The notes under the pieces are model-generated. The model was not told the DNA's origin, did not search any database, and saw only the letters and a program-made list of their open reading frames with translations. 64,000 bases of DNA from Daphnia carinata (Eukaryota > Arthropoda > Branchiopoda > Diplostraca > Daphniidae). Numbering within the stretch: the stretch's first letter is position 1; the number at the start of each line of letters is the position of its first letter. Location: assembly GCF_022539665.2 (NCBI RefSeq), contig NC_081336.1:9338778-9402777 (forward strand), in the 5' to 3' direction. This document shows, piece by piece, positions 9,031 through 19,359 of the stretch. The position numbers and the translations under genes are program-made.

Positions 9031-12000
9031 TCAAGTTCCACCATTCGTGTGATGATAGCAAAGTAAAACCCCAATGGCGGTCGCAGTTCATAAAGCGTTG
9101 TCTCCACATTTCCTGCCCATTCACGTTCATCATTCCATGAAGTGTTTCTTCTACGATATAGTTCACCGTTTTGACTGTTTCTTTGCTTTGGAAGACTAAA
9201 TCGTTTAAATTAGTGTATCCCACTTGACTGCCGTCCTCGAGCATAACTTTGGCTATGGTTTTGAATAACAGTTTGCGGTCTATGCCTGTCTTCAGAGCCA
9301 AGAGGAGAGTGTCTTGCCCATCATATACCTGACTTGCAAACGATTCTATGGCCTTTTTTGATTTCAACAAATCCATAAGGTAATTTCGCCCTAAGGCTTG
9401 TTTGACGGATTTAAGGATCACCTGAAACATTTTGACATTTTCAAAGCAAACTGCATCCCACATGGCCGTAAATACGAATCCTTTATCGTTGGTCAGGTGT
9501 TTTCGTAATTCATTATCTGTCGCGTTCCATCTTGTTTTTAATAAAGATAATATTTTGTTACAGAATTCTTCTTGATGACGAGCGGCTGCTACGTAGAAGG
9601 GCGTGAAACCGTCATCTGCGTTGCACGTTTCGTGGCCCATACTTTCAATCGTTTCCAAGTCGCCATTGAACGCTGCCCAGTGGAGTGCAGTCATTCGAGG
9701 AGGAGGATCCACCAGTGAATCTTGATCCGGTAAGTAATATTTTTCGAATAAATTAGTGACAAGTGCCAAATGACATAAACCTTGCATCACTGTTGGTCGT
9801 GACAGTTCTCGTAAAATTTTTAGGGTTGTTTCTATTCCATTACTGGGTGGGTAGTTCACTTTATCTTCGTTGTTGGCTTGCATATTTAATGTACATTTTA
9901 TTAGTTCAGTAAAGTTGTTGTCTTCGGAGTAGATGGAAGATAGGATGCGTAAGAATTTGACTAGGACGTTGCTGTCATCTTCATTAAAGATGTAAAAATG
10001 AAGTAATATAACCGACATGTCCAGTGGTCCGAATGGTGGTTGTTCTAAATCCAAAGCAAGTTTTAAATGTAACGTGTGGTTTTCCACAAAGTCCAACGTC
10101 GTATTCAGGACGTGTTTTGCCTTATCGTTGTTCCGTAAATAGACATAGTTTGAAGAGAAAATTCTTGAAACAAAGAGATTTTGGTACAATTGTTTGACGA
10201 TACGCTTCCCGTCAACGACGTCTGCGTCGCCGTAATAAGAAAGAATTCTTTTAAGTACTTTATCATTGCCCTTGACTGAATGGAACAATTTACAAAAATC
10301 AGAAAGGTAGCGTGGCTTTTCGCCCAGATGTAAGAAAATAGAAAAGTCAAATGGTTCTTCGAATGCAAACGTGACGACTCGCTTCGCCTCAGATTCGTCT
10401 AACGTTCCATCGAGACAATCGAGTAAAAAATGAAACAGGTGTTCAGTTTGGAGGGCAACAATTAAAGTGTTGCCATGGGGATGAATTCTATAACGTCGGG
10501 TCAGATGGATGTGCTTAGCTAAATGTGTAGCAAATTTTTTCAATAGATCTGTTGGATTTGTTCTTTGATCGTTTTCTGTCTTCGTCAGCATGGAATTCAA
10601 AAATACCCTTACTCCGTGATAATTGTCTTGAATTAAAATTTCATTAATGACCAAGTCGCATATAGGTTTCTCATCAAACAGCCGGTAATTGGCGACGTTG
10701 TTGATGTCCATTTCTTGATACAAATAGCGAGCGAACAAGTACTCGGCGTAGGTGCGATGAACGAATTGGACGTAAGATGTCTCTTCACATTTGCTGCGCA
10801 GAACTAATCCGTATTTCACTCCCGAATCTGTCAAATCCTTTTCATTGTCCGATAGTTCATGCGGGTGCTGGAAGGGCCATAAAATATTCGCGTTACTGTC
10901 GTTCGCCACAAGTGTCTTTACAGCCAATTTAGTAAGATGAAACTCAATGTTAAGGGTGGAAAAATGCATAGTCCCCCTGCCGGTGTTATTGGAAATTGAT
11001 GATTTACCCTTTTCTTCCTGATAGATTCGCCGTTTTGTTTTCAAAAGACGTCCGAACAGGCCCTTTAAATCGAAATCTTGGTCCTCTAGTGTTACGCATT
11101 CTCCTACTTTGTCGTCTTCTATGCGTTTTCCAACTTCAGGTAGATAGTACTCGGCTAGAATTCGACATTGCAACGGAACTCCAATGAAGCACATCTCTTC
11201 ATGTTTTAGAGTCTCGGATATTCGTTGAGCTAATGCTTCGGCAAACTTCCGTATAATAATTGACTTGTTTTCCTGTTCAATTTCATGTAAATTTTCTTGC
11301 CAGTAGTTGATCAAGTAATTAATTTGATCTTCTTCAGACAAGATTTGCAGGTGGTGGGCCAATTGAAACAATCCAGATTGTAATTCGTCTACCATGTGGG
11401 GCCTTGTCGTTACGTAGAGTCCAATCGTTTCCTTCTCGGCAAGTATTTTCATCAAATGAATCAATTTCTGTTGGCAAACGTGGCTGATTTCGTCGAAACC
11501 ATCAAACATGAAAGCAATTCTCTTTCCCGTTTTGATTCGGTGCCTCAACAGCGAACGTGAAAACGGGCTGTCATTTGCAACGATGTGCAGCTTGTTGACG
11601 AGGAAATCAACGGCATCGTCTTCAGCAGTTGTTGCTAATTGTGCGAGAGCTGTTTGGTGCTCTGCTAGATTGGTTCTAATGATCCAGTGATCTGGTTTTG
11701 CTCGTTTCTTTTCCATGTAGTAATGGAAGAGGAGAGTTGATTTGCCTGTTCCAGCTCCATCGGATATGATAACAACCGGAGATCGTTCACTTCCCTCATC
11801 CAGACGAACGAGTTGGCTCTCGTCGATGGCGTGTGAGGACACTTCTTCATCTGTGAGGCGTTTAATTTCTAACCATATGGATTGACGATCGGCTTCCTTG
11901 ACAAACCATTTTATTTCACCTTGCGCAGTGAATTTGCATTTCTGGTGGAGCTCATCTAATGTACAATTTAAGCGGTTTGTTAATTTGGTTTCGAAAGATT

Positions 12001-13807
12001 CGTTAAACGCAGTCATCAACCGCCTTTCGATGTACAAATATTCTTCGTATGCCGATGTGTCTGATTGGGGAATGTTGACTTCTTTTTCCTCCTGGAACAG
12101 CAACTCTTCTATAGACAGGTGATCAATAACTTTGTCCGGTTCGTTTCCAACCAGCTCGTCGACGGTTAACTTTGTTCCTTGGAACGAAATTGTTTTTTCC
12201 AGGATATCCTTTTGGAATTTCTCGCTCAACTCTGCGTACGTGATGTCGCCACGACAGATGAACACTATTTTGTTGACTGTTTGATCGACCGGAACAAGAT
12301 CTTCATAACCACATGGATCAGGTGTTTCTCTATCGCAAACGACGACGAGAAGATGGTGAGAATTTTTTTTCAATTTAAGAATGTTTGTCCAACGTTTCTT
12401 GTCCTTTAAACTACTCAACGGCACCACTAAAAAGCTTTCGTCCCTGGTGTACTCCTCTACCTTCTTAATGGCCGAAAGGAATTCAACGGCCGTATGCTTC
12501 GGGGATGGGGTAATAATTCGTTCAATCCTGTTGCCATTGGCCGGCAATTTTTTTAGTTTATCGATCATTTTATCACTGGGAATTTCGTCGAACCCCACAT
12601 CCTCTTTCAGTTCTTCCTGATAGTGTTGTGACGCTTCTGTAACACCATCTAATAAGATCTCCTTGGCTTCTTCTGATGTTAGCCAATCGTTCACATCCTT
12701 GTCGCTGAATTTCTGATCTATATCGTGCATCAAACAGATTGTTTGCTGTTTGCATTCTTTCTCAATGTAGTACTTGCTGATGTCTTTGCTTTGTAAAATG
12801 TCTTCAAATTGTTTTTCGTTTGGCATATTTACCACTAGCACGAATGTGGCAAGGAATGCATCAAGGTCTGCGTCTTCGATTTTTAACGGGAGGCCATTTT
12901 CTGTTTCACCGTTCGTTTGGCTCTTTCCAAAATTGTTGTTCAGTTGGAATTTCCAGTCGACATATCCCGGCCGTTCGCTGAGGATTTGACGTAATTGCGC
13001 TGCCCCGACGGACAAACTTTCGACTCCATTTACAAAGTCGTGATGGAATTTTTTCGTTTTCAAATCAATGACGCTTTCCTTGATTAAAGCAACGTGATAG
13101 CTGCTAAAGATTCCGCTTCTTATATCAGTTGTTTTGTTGCCTTGAGCGCATTCTTGCAACTGTTCGGCGAGACGTTGAATGTCTGGCCATTCGTTTAACG
13201 CTTTTCTTCTCAACTCTTCTGTGAACTCCAATTTATAACGGGCTGTCTTCTCTTTCGGATTCTCCCCATCTTTTCTTTCGAATTCTAGAATGCCTTCCCA
13301 TTGGTCGTTAATCGACACTAATTTGATCCCATTCTTTTCGACATCCAAATGAAAACCGATGTTGGTGCAAATGATGCAGTCGTGAATGTCATCGCCTCTT
13401 CTTCTCATCATGCAGAAGGAACGGAAATATTTTGGTAAGCTGAAATCGCCCCTGTCATTGTCTCCGAGTAGATGAGTTGCATTGATCTTATCAGTCTCGT
13501 TTTGCTTGTGTTTGGCTTGCAGGTAGCGATAGCGCCAACGTTTACCCTCAGGCGTTCCATCTGAGACTTGATATCGGAAAATCAAGTCGTCAAATTTACC
13601 GCCCAGATCTTCCCTTTCTTTGGTCACTTCAAACTTGTAACCGGCCCCAAGTGCTCGGATGCAAAACAACGCCACCAACTTGGATTCAAATTTCAAACCG
13701 TGAGTTGCATCAGGTAACTTTTTGGTTTTCTTTCCCGCTTTATCCGCCGAGGCTGATGTCCCCCTTGGTGTTAAATTACTGGCCGTTGGCACGTCACCCG
13801 TCTCCAT
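8996..13807 (-). CDS. NACHT-2: nuclease-like/NACHT/ankyrin STAND protein, long form (1603 aa)
   Basis: Intronless and the longest of the three paralogues. The nuclease-like segment keeps E41, D73/D74 and Q97-A-K99. The NACHT part has Walker A DGAGTGKS at 683-690, where the first glycine of the usual GxxGxGKS is aspartate. Walker B is FMFDGFDE around D769, and the FVHRTYAEYLFARYL motif follows. Unlike its neighbours it continues another 380 or so residues. Near residue 1370 there are ankyrin-like helices (TALHWAAFNGDLETIE, then DGFTPFYVAAA, then weaker repeats such as GQDTLLLALKTG). The gene has the full nuclease-like/STAND/sensor layout. Inferred role: intracellular detection of non-self or damage with a nucleic-acid-cleaving output. 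No ligand can be named. The changed P-loop glycine may weaken nucleotide binding. Confidence 0.85.
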   Translation of the reverse strand: METGDVPTASNLTPRGTSASADKAGKKTKKLPDATHGLKFESKLVALFCIRALGAGYKFEVTKEREDLGGKFDDLIFRYQVSDGTPEGKRWRYRYLQAKHKQNETDKINATHLLGDNDRGDFSLPKYFRSFCMMRRRGDDIHDCIICTNIGFHLDVEKNGIKLVSINDQWEGILEFERKDGENPKEKTARYKLEFTEELRRKALNEWPDIQRLAEQLQECAQGNKTTDIRSGIFSSYHVALIKESVIDLKTKKFHHDFVNGVESLSVGAAQLRQILSERPGYVDWKFQLNNNFGKSQTNGETENGLPLKIEDADLDAFLATFVLVVNMPNEKQFEDILQSKDISKYYIEKECKQQTICLMHDIDQKFSDKDVNDWLTSEEAKEILLDGVTEASQHYQEELKEDVGFDEIPSDKMIDKLKKLPANGNRIERIITPSPKHTAVEFLSAIKKVEEYTRDESFLVVPLSSLKDKKRWTNILKLKKNSHHLLVVVCDRETPDPCGYEDLVPVDQTVNKIVFICRGDITYAELSEKFQKDILEKTISFQGTKLTVDELVGNEPDKVIDHLSIEELLFQEEKEVNIPQSDTSAYEEYLYIERRLMTAFNESFETKLTNRLNCTLDELHQKCKFTAQGEIKWFVKEADRQSIWLEIKRLTDEEVSSHAIDESQLVRLDEGSERSPVVIISDGAGTGKSTLLFHYYMEKKRAKPDHWIIRTNLAEHQTALAQLATTAEDDAVDFLVNKLHIVANDSPFSRSLLRHRIKTGKRIAFMFDGFDEISHVCQQKLIHLMKILAEKETIGLYVTTRPHMVDELQSGLFQLAHHLQILSEEDQINYLINYWQENLHEIEQENKSIIIRKFAEALAQRISETLKHEEMCFIGVPLQCRILAEYYLPEVGKRIEDDKVGECVTLEDQDFDLKGLFGRLLKTKRRIYQEEKGKSSISNNTGRGTMHFSTLNIEFHLTKLAVKTLVANDSNANILWPFQHPHELSDNEKDLTDSGVKYGLVLRSKCEETSYVQFVHRTYAEYLFARYLYQEMDINNVANYRLFDEKPICDLVINEILIQDNYHGVRVFLNSMLTKTENDQRTNPTDLLKKFATHLAKHIHLTRRYRIHPHGNTLIVALQTEHLFHFLLDCLDGTLDESEAKRVVTFAFEEPFDFSIFLHLGEKPRYLSDFCKLFHSVKGNDKVLKRILSYYGDADVVDGKRIVKQLYQNLFVSRIFSSNYVYLRNNDKAKHVLNTTLDFVENHTLHLKLALDLEQPPFGPLDMSVILLHFYIFNEDDSNVLVKFLRILSSIYSEDNNFTELIKCTLNMQANNEDKVNYPPSNGIETTLKILRELSRPTVMQGLCHLALVTNLFEKYYLPDQDSLVDPPPRMTALHWAAFNGDLETIESMGHETCNADDGFTPFYVAAARHQEEFCNKILSLLKTRWNATDNELRKHLTNDKGFVFTAMWDAVCFENVKMFQVILKSVKQALGRNYLMDLLKSKKAIESFASQVYDGQDTLLLALKTGIDRKLLFKTIAKVMLEDGSQVGYTNLNDLVFQSKETVKTVNYIVEETLHGMMNVNGQEMWRQRFMNCDRHWGFTLLSSHEWWNLTLRIRSLQTSL

Positions 13808-14290
13808 TTCAAGCGCTTTCTTCTGTCCCGCAACGATTTTTTCGGTGGGATAGGGGGATGTTTATCGCACTACGTGAAACTGGTGGAATCGAAGAAGGAA
13901 TCAGAGTCAAGTTGGTCAAAATGGTGTGCAAAGATGGCCTTAGATAACATCACTGGCGATAAGCCGGCGTTAGCTTGTCCCGAAACAAGCCCACTGAACT
14001 GCCTACTGGCTTTGCAAGCGTTTGTGTAGTTGAAGTTATGTTTTTTGTTTTTGTTTTTTACTCACTCACTAACAATGAAATTTGCACTTTGAAAAAATTG
14101 CAGAGCTAAATGGGAAAGGTAGAAAAATTGGAACGAGACAACCTCCGTTCGCCACGACTACACTGTGAACGCGCAACATCAAGCCTGTTCTAGCTTTAAG
14201 AGGTAAATTGAAGTTTGCAGATAACGTATTTCACAACATTTATTTGATAAGCGATAAGCTACCGTTTGGGAGAGATATGTTACACAGATG
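13808..14290 (-). promoter_or_regulatory. Conserved 5' flank of NACHT-2
   Basis: Near-copy of the flank upstream of NACHT-1. The same words occur in the same order, followed by TTTAAGAGGTAAATTGAAGT and GCAGATAACGTATTT, which are also found near 7400. It marks the boundary of the duplication unit and probably holds the promoter. Confidence 0.45.
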
Positions 14291-14449
14291 ATTAAGAGTC
14301 AACCTGGCAATGACAGTTGGTAGCAGACGAAACCCAGAATGGACGTCGTAGTCCAGAAAGTGATTTTTTTCAAATTTTCGAGTCCAATCACGTCAATCGT
14401 TTTATGAAATGTTTCTTCCTTGATATTCTTAAGTAGTATTTCGACTGTT

Positions 14450-15089
14450 TCTGTTTTGTAGAACACTAAATCGTTTAAAATATAAAATAATCATAATATA
14501 AAATAATATTCAGTTGGGTGTTTTCGTATTTCATCAGCTGTTACATTTGTTTTTAATAAGGATACTATTTATTGGCAGGTTACTTTTGGTGTTACATAGA
14601 AGGATGTGGAACCATTATGTATGCTAAATGTTTCCTGGCATACATTTTCAATCACTTCCAGGTCACAATTAAACACTGCCCAGTGAAGTCTAGGCATTCA
14701 TGGAGGGTCTGCCAATGAATCTTTGTCTGGTAAGTAACATTTTTCAAATATATTTGTAAAGAATGCCAAATGACGTAAGCCTTACATCAATCTTGGCTAT
14801 GACAGTTCTCGTAAAATGTCCAGGGTCTTTTCAATTCCATTGTTGAATGGATATGTTCAGTTATCTTTGTTGTAATCTTGGATATTTAATGTACATTTTA
14901 TTAGTTCAGTAAAGTTGTCTTCAGAGTAGGTGGAAGATGGGAAGCGTTTTTGGCTCCTGGTTGTTCCAAACGTTGACATAGACTTTATTGTGGTTTAAGT
15001 GTAATGGAATGAGTAATATCTGATCTCAGGTTTGTGTAATAACTCTTCCCAGCAGTAGGCAATTGTCCAGTTTTAAGAAAATGGTAACG
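14450..15089 (-). pseudogene. Broken ankyrin-coding 3' part of NACHT-3
   Basis: Collinear with the last 1.3 kb of NACHT-2 but damaged. GATATTTAATGTACATTTTA with the following TAGTTCAGTAAAGTTG matches 9880-9930. GGTGTTTTCGTATTTCATC and ACACTGCCCAGTGAAG match the ankyrin part. Deletions and stops fall in every frame. It directly follows the stop codon of NACHT-3 at 15090, so that gene was truncated in place and did not lose its end by rearrangement. Confidence 0.75.
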
Positions 15090-18000
15090 TCAATATATGC
15101 TCGCAGATTTGAGGAGTTGACATACTTTAGTTCTGGTCAATGTTCCATATAGACAATCGATTAAGAATAAAAACAACTTCTCAGTTTGGCGGGTAACTAT
15201 TAAAGCGTTGGTATGCTGGTCATTGGGAAGACGTTGATTACGTTCTGGTTGATTGATGTACTGAGCTAAACCTATAGCAAGGTTTTTCAAATGATTTGGT
15301 AGTTCCGTTCTTCCGTCCAGTTTTTTTTTGTTCAGCATGGAATTCAAAAATAACCTTACTCCTTGATAATTGTCTTGAATTAAAATTTCTTCAACTACAA
15401 AGTCACGTACAGGTATCTCATTCAAAAGCTGTTTGTTGTCGACGTTGTTTATGTCCATTCCTCTATGCAAATATCGGGCGAACAAGTATTCGGCGTAGGT
15501 GTGATGAACGAACTGGACTTTAGATCCCTCTTCACCTTTACTGACTAGGACTAATCCGTATTTTACTCCTAAATCAGTTATTTTGTTTTCCTTTTCAGAC
15601 TTTTCAGTAGCCGATAGAAAATACGGCAACGGGGTTGGCCATAAAATATTCACATTCGTCTCGTTCACAACGAGTGTCTCTATGGCCAATTTTGTCAAGT
15701 AAGACTCAATAGCAACGATCAAGAAATCCATGGCCCTTTTGCCGATTTGATTGAAACTCGACGATTTTGCCTTTTCTTCCAGAAAAATTCGTCTTTTTGT
15801 ATCCAAGAGACGGTCGTACAAACTCCTTAAATCGAAGTGTTGAAAATCAAGTGTTAAACATTCTTTTGCTATGTCGTTTTTGATCTGTTTTTCAACTTCA
15901 GATTGGTAGCACTCGGCTAGAATTCGACATTGCAATGGAACTCCAATTAAGGCTCCCTCGTCCTCTCTTAGAGTTTGAGATACTCGTTTAGCTAACTCTT
16001 CGGCGAACTTCCGTATTCGCTTGTTTTCCATTTCAATCTCATTGCTTTGCTTTGTTTCTTTCTGTTTGCGAAACTTTGCTTGCCAATACTTGAACAAATA
16101 GTCAATTTGGTCATTTAAAGTCAAAATTTGCAGGTGATGCGCCAATTGAGACAACTCAAATTGTAATTCGTCTACCATGTGGGGTCTTGTCGTTACGTAG
16201 AGTTCAATCGTTTTCTTCTCGGCGAGCATTTTCATCAAATGAATCACGTTCTCTTGACAAACGTGGCTGATTTCGTCGAAGCCATCAAACATGAAAGCAA
16301 TTCTGTCTCCCGTTTGCAATCGGTGTCTCAAGAGGGAACGAGAAAAGGGGCTGTCATTTTCAACGATGTGCAACTGTTTGACAAAGAAATCAACGGCATC
16401 GTCTTCAGATTCAGTTATTACTGATTGTAAGAAACTTGTTTGGTGCTCTACTAGATTGATTCTAATGATCCAGTGATCTGGTTTTTCTTGTTTCATTTTC
16501 ACGCAGAAATGGGAGAGGATAGTTGATTTGCCTGTTCCAGCCGCACCGGATATGATAATCGGAAGCGGTTCACTGTCCACAGCCAAACGAATGAGTTCGC
16601 TCTCGTGGATTTCGTTTGAAGACATTTTTTCATTGGCAAGGTATTTTATTTCTCTCCATATTTTGGATTGGTGCTCGTTGCCTTTGACAAACCATTTTAT
16701 TTCACCTTGCGGAGTGATTCTGCATTTCTCGTGCAACTCATCTACTACTTTACAATTTAAGTAACCTGATAATATGGTTTCGAAAGATTCGTCAAATGCA
16801 AACGTCAACCGCCTTTCGATGTACAAAGATTTTTCGTATGCTGATGTGTCCGATCGGGGAATGTTGATTTCTTTCCCCTCCAGGAACAGCAACTCTTCTA
16901 TAGAAAGGTAATCGATGATTTTGTCCGGTTCGTTACCGACCAGCTGATTGACCGTTAACTTTGTTCCCTGGAACGAAATTGTTTTCTGCAGGATAGCACT
17001 TTGGAATTTCTTACTCAACTCTGCGTAAGTGATGCTGTCCGTCATTCCACCAGTTCCGTCACGACAGAGGAACAATATTTTGTTGAATATTGGATTATCC
17101 TGAACAAGTTCTGCATAACCACATGGATCAGGTGTTTCTTTATCGCAAACGACGATAAGAAGATGGTGAGAATCTTTATTTAAATTCAGAATGTTTTTCC
17201 AACGAACCTTGTCTTCTAGATTACTCAGTGACACTACCAAAAAGCTTCCATCCCTGTTGCACTGTGGCACCTTCTGAATGGCCGAAAAGATTTTGACAGC
17301 CGTATGCCTTGGTGAAGGGGTAATAATTCGCATAACCCTTTCATTTTTAGCCAGCAATTTTTTTAATTCACTAGCCATTGTTTCCATGGCGTCTTCGTTG
17401 AACCCCATCTCGGCTTCTAATCGTGTCTGATTTTTTTTTGAAATGGAAGTAACATCAGATAGTAAGATCTTCTTGGCCTCTTCTGATGTTAGCCAATAGC
17501 CGTTTGCCTTTTTGGAGAATTTAGCTGACACTCTGTGCAACAAGCAGATTGTTTGCTGTTTGCTTTTTTTGCTAGGGTAGTACTTGCTCACATCTTTAGT
17601 TCGCAAAATGCCTTCAAATTCATTTTCGTTTGGCATGTTTACCACGAACACTAATTTCTCAAGGAATGCATCAATATCTTCGTCCTCGATGTTTAGCGGC
17701 AGACGATTTTCTATATCCGTATCCGTCTCTTTTTTTCCAAACTTATTATTCAGTTTGAATTCCCATTTTTCCCAGTTGCCATACTCTGCTCCTTTGCTGA
17801 GAATTTGACGTAGTTGTTTCGCCCCATCGGATAACGGGGACACGTTGGAAAAATCGGGCACTCCATTATGTTTGACCTCGTTGAGAAAATCCTCATGGAA
17901 CTTTCCGTTTGTTTTGTTGGTAGAATCAATACGAATGACACGTTCATTAATCAAAGCAACAAAATAGTTGCTAAAGACTCCGGCTCTTGTATCAATTGTT

Positions 18001-18668
18001 TTTTTATTTTGCGCGTATTCTTGCAACTGTTTGGCAAGACGTAGAATGTCAGGCCATTCGTTTAAAGCTTTTCTCCGTAGCTCTTTGGTGAAGTTGAGTT
18101 TATAACGAGTCTTCTCTTTCGAACCAAATTCTAGAATGTCTTCCGGTTGGTGGTTAATCGACACCAATTCTATGCCCTTTGCCTGGAAATCCTTTGAATT
18201 AAAACCGATGTTGGTGCAAATGATGCAGTCGTGAATGTCTACGCCCCTGCGTCTTATCATGCAGAAGGAACGGAAATATTTTGGTAAGCTGAAATCGCCC
18301 TTGTCATTATCTAGGAGGAGGTGATCCGCATTTATCTTCTCATTCTCGTTTTCCTTGTGTTTGGCTTGCAGGTAGCGATAGCGCCAAGGTTTAACTTCAG
18401 GTGTGTTGTCTGTCACTTGATATCGGAAAATTACGTCGTCAAATTTTCCGCTAACGTCTCCTCTTTCTTTGGCCAATTCAAACTTTTTACCGGCCCCAAG
18501 TGCTCGTATGCAAAACAACGTCAACAACTTTGATTCAAACTTCAAACCGTGAGTTGCATCAGATACCTTCTTGACTATCTTTCCCGCTTTATCCGCCGAG
18601 GCTGATGTTCTTATTGATGTTAATTGGCTGGGCGTTGGAACGTCAACTTGTTTAGATTTTGCCTCCAT
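15090..18668 (-). CDS. NACHT-3: nuclease-like/NACHT STAND protein, truncated form (1192 aa)
   Basis: Third tandem paralogue, intronless. The nuclease-like segment is shifted by four residues: E45, D77/D78 and Q101-A-K103, again with the CIICTN strand. Walker A is canonical (GAAGTGKS, 708-715), Walker B is FMFDGFDE around D795, and FVHHTYAEYLFARYL closes the winged-helix part. Translation stops shortly after the region where NACHT-1 also ends. The missing C-terminal sequence is still visible as a decayed stretch at 14450-15089. The protein may still work as a short receptor or regulator like NACHT-1, or be an early-stage pseudogene. The conserved ATPase and nuclease-like residues favour retained function. 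Confidence 0.8.
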   Translation of the reverse strand: MEAKSKQVDVPTPSQLTSIRTSASADKAGKIVKKVSDATHGLKFESKLLTLFCIRALGAGKKFELAKERGDVSGKFDDVIFRYQVTDNTPEVKPWRYRYLQAKHKENENEKINADHLLLDNDKGDFSLPKYFRSFCMIRRRGVDIHDCIICTNIGFNSKDFQAKGIELVSINHQPEDILEFGSKEKTRYKLNFTKELRRKALNEWPDILRLAKQLQEYAQNKKTIDTRAGVFSNYFVALINERVIRIDSTNKTNGKFHEDFLNEVKHNGVPDFSNVSPLSDGAKQLRQILSKGAEYGNWEKWEFKLNNKFGKKETDTDIENRLPLNIEDEDIDAFLEKLVFVVNMPNENEFEGILRTKDVSKYYPSKKSKQQTICLLHRVSAKFSKKANGYWLTSEEAKKILLSDVTSISKKNQTRLEAEMGFNEDAMETMASELKKLLAKNERVMRIITPSPRHTAVKIFSAIQKVPQCNRDGSFLVVSLSNLEDKVRWKNILNLNKDSHHLLIVVCDKETPDPCGYAELVQDNPIFNKILFLCRDGTGGMTDSITYAELSKKFQSAILQKTISFQGTKLTVNQLVGNEPDKIIDYLSIEELLFLEGKEINIPRSDTSAYEKSLYIERRLTFAFDESFETILSGYLNCKVVDELHEKCRITPQGEIKWFVKGNEHQSKIWREIKYLANEKMSSNEIHESELIRLAVDSEPLPIIISGAAGTGKSTILSHFCVKMKQEKPDHWIIRINLVEHQTSFLQSVITESEDDAVDFFVKQLHIVENDSPFSRSLLRHRLQTGDRIAFMFDGFDEISHVCQENVIHLMKMLAEKKTIELYVTTRPHMVDELQFELSQLAHHLQILTLNDQIDYLFKYWQAKFRKQKETKQSNEIEMENKRIRKFAEELAKRVSQTLREDEGALIGVPLQCRILAECYQSEVEKQIKNDIAKECLTLDFQHFDLRSLYDRLLDTKRRIFLEEKAKSSSFNQIGKRAMDFLIVAIESYLTKLAIETLVVNETNVNILWPTPLPYFLSATEKSEKENKITDLGVKYGLVLVSKGEEGSKVQFVHHTYAEYLFARYLHRGMDINNVDNKQLLNEIPVRDFVVEEILIQDNYQGVRLFLNSMLNKKKLDGRTELPNHLKNLAIGLAQYINQPERNQRLPNDQHTNALIVTRQTEKLFLFLIDCLYGTLTRTKVCQLLKSASIY

Positions 18669-19250
18669 TTGCCGTGCTTTCTTCTGCCTCGCTGAGGTTT
18701 TATGTATGGAATGGGAGGTTGTTTAACGCACTTAGTAAAACTAATGGAATCGTAAGAATCATTAGCATCAAGTTGTTTAAATCGCAAAATGATGTAAAAT
18801 TGAATCAAAGAAACTTAAACAGATACTGTTGATAGTCGTGGAGTTTTGGACTTGTTTGTCTACACAGCTAGTTAGATGTGTAACGATGGCCTTGGATGAC
18901 GTCACTGATAAGCAGTGGGTGTTAGCTTGTCCCGAAACAAGGCCGTGAATTGTGTAGTGGCTTTGCAAATGTTAAACTAACTGAAGCTTTGATGTGTTTT
19001 TAATTAACTCACTGTAATCAGCGAAATTTTGCACTAAAAAAAATGTAGAGTCACATGGGAATGGAGGATAAACGATTGCTTCAAAACTTGAACGATCTTC
19101 AAAGATTCACGAGGCAACTTCGTTCGTCACCACACTACACACTGTAAACGCGCAACACGAAGCACCTTCTGGCCACCGTCTTCAGGAAAACGACTTTAAA
19201 TGGTTACGTCTCACGTGCCTACATTCAAGCAACTTGCATTCACAATTCGG
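18669..19250 (-). promoter_or_regulatory. 5' flank of NACHT-3
   Basis: More diverged version of the flanks of the other two NACHT genes (TTTCTTCTGCCTCGC, GATGACGTCACTGATAAG, TTAGCTTGTCCCGAAACAAG). It separates the gene from the transporter on the same strand. It contains TGACGTCA, a palindromic CRE-like word, whose use is unknown. Confidence 0.35.
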
Positions 19251-19359
19251 TAAATAGTAATTTTTTTACTTTTTAAAAAGTTGAACACGGTAAAAGGAAG
19301 TTTGCAGATTACGGATTTAACAACGTGTATTTTGCAAGCGATATTTTGGGATATATATG

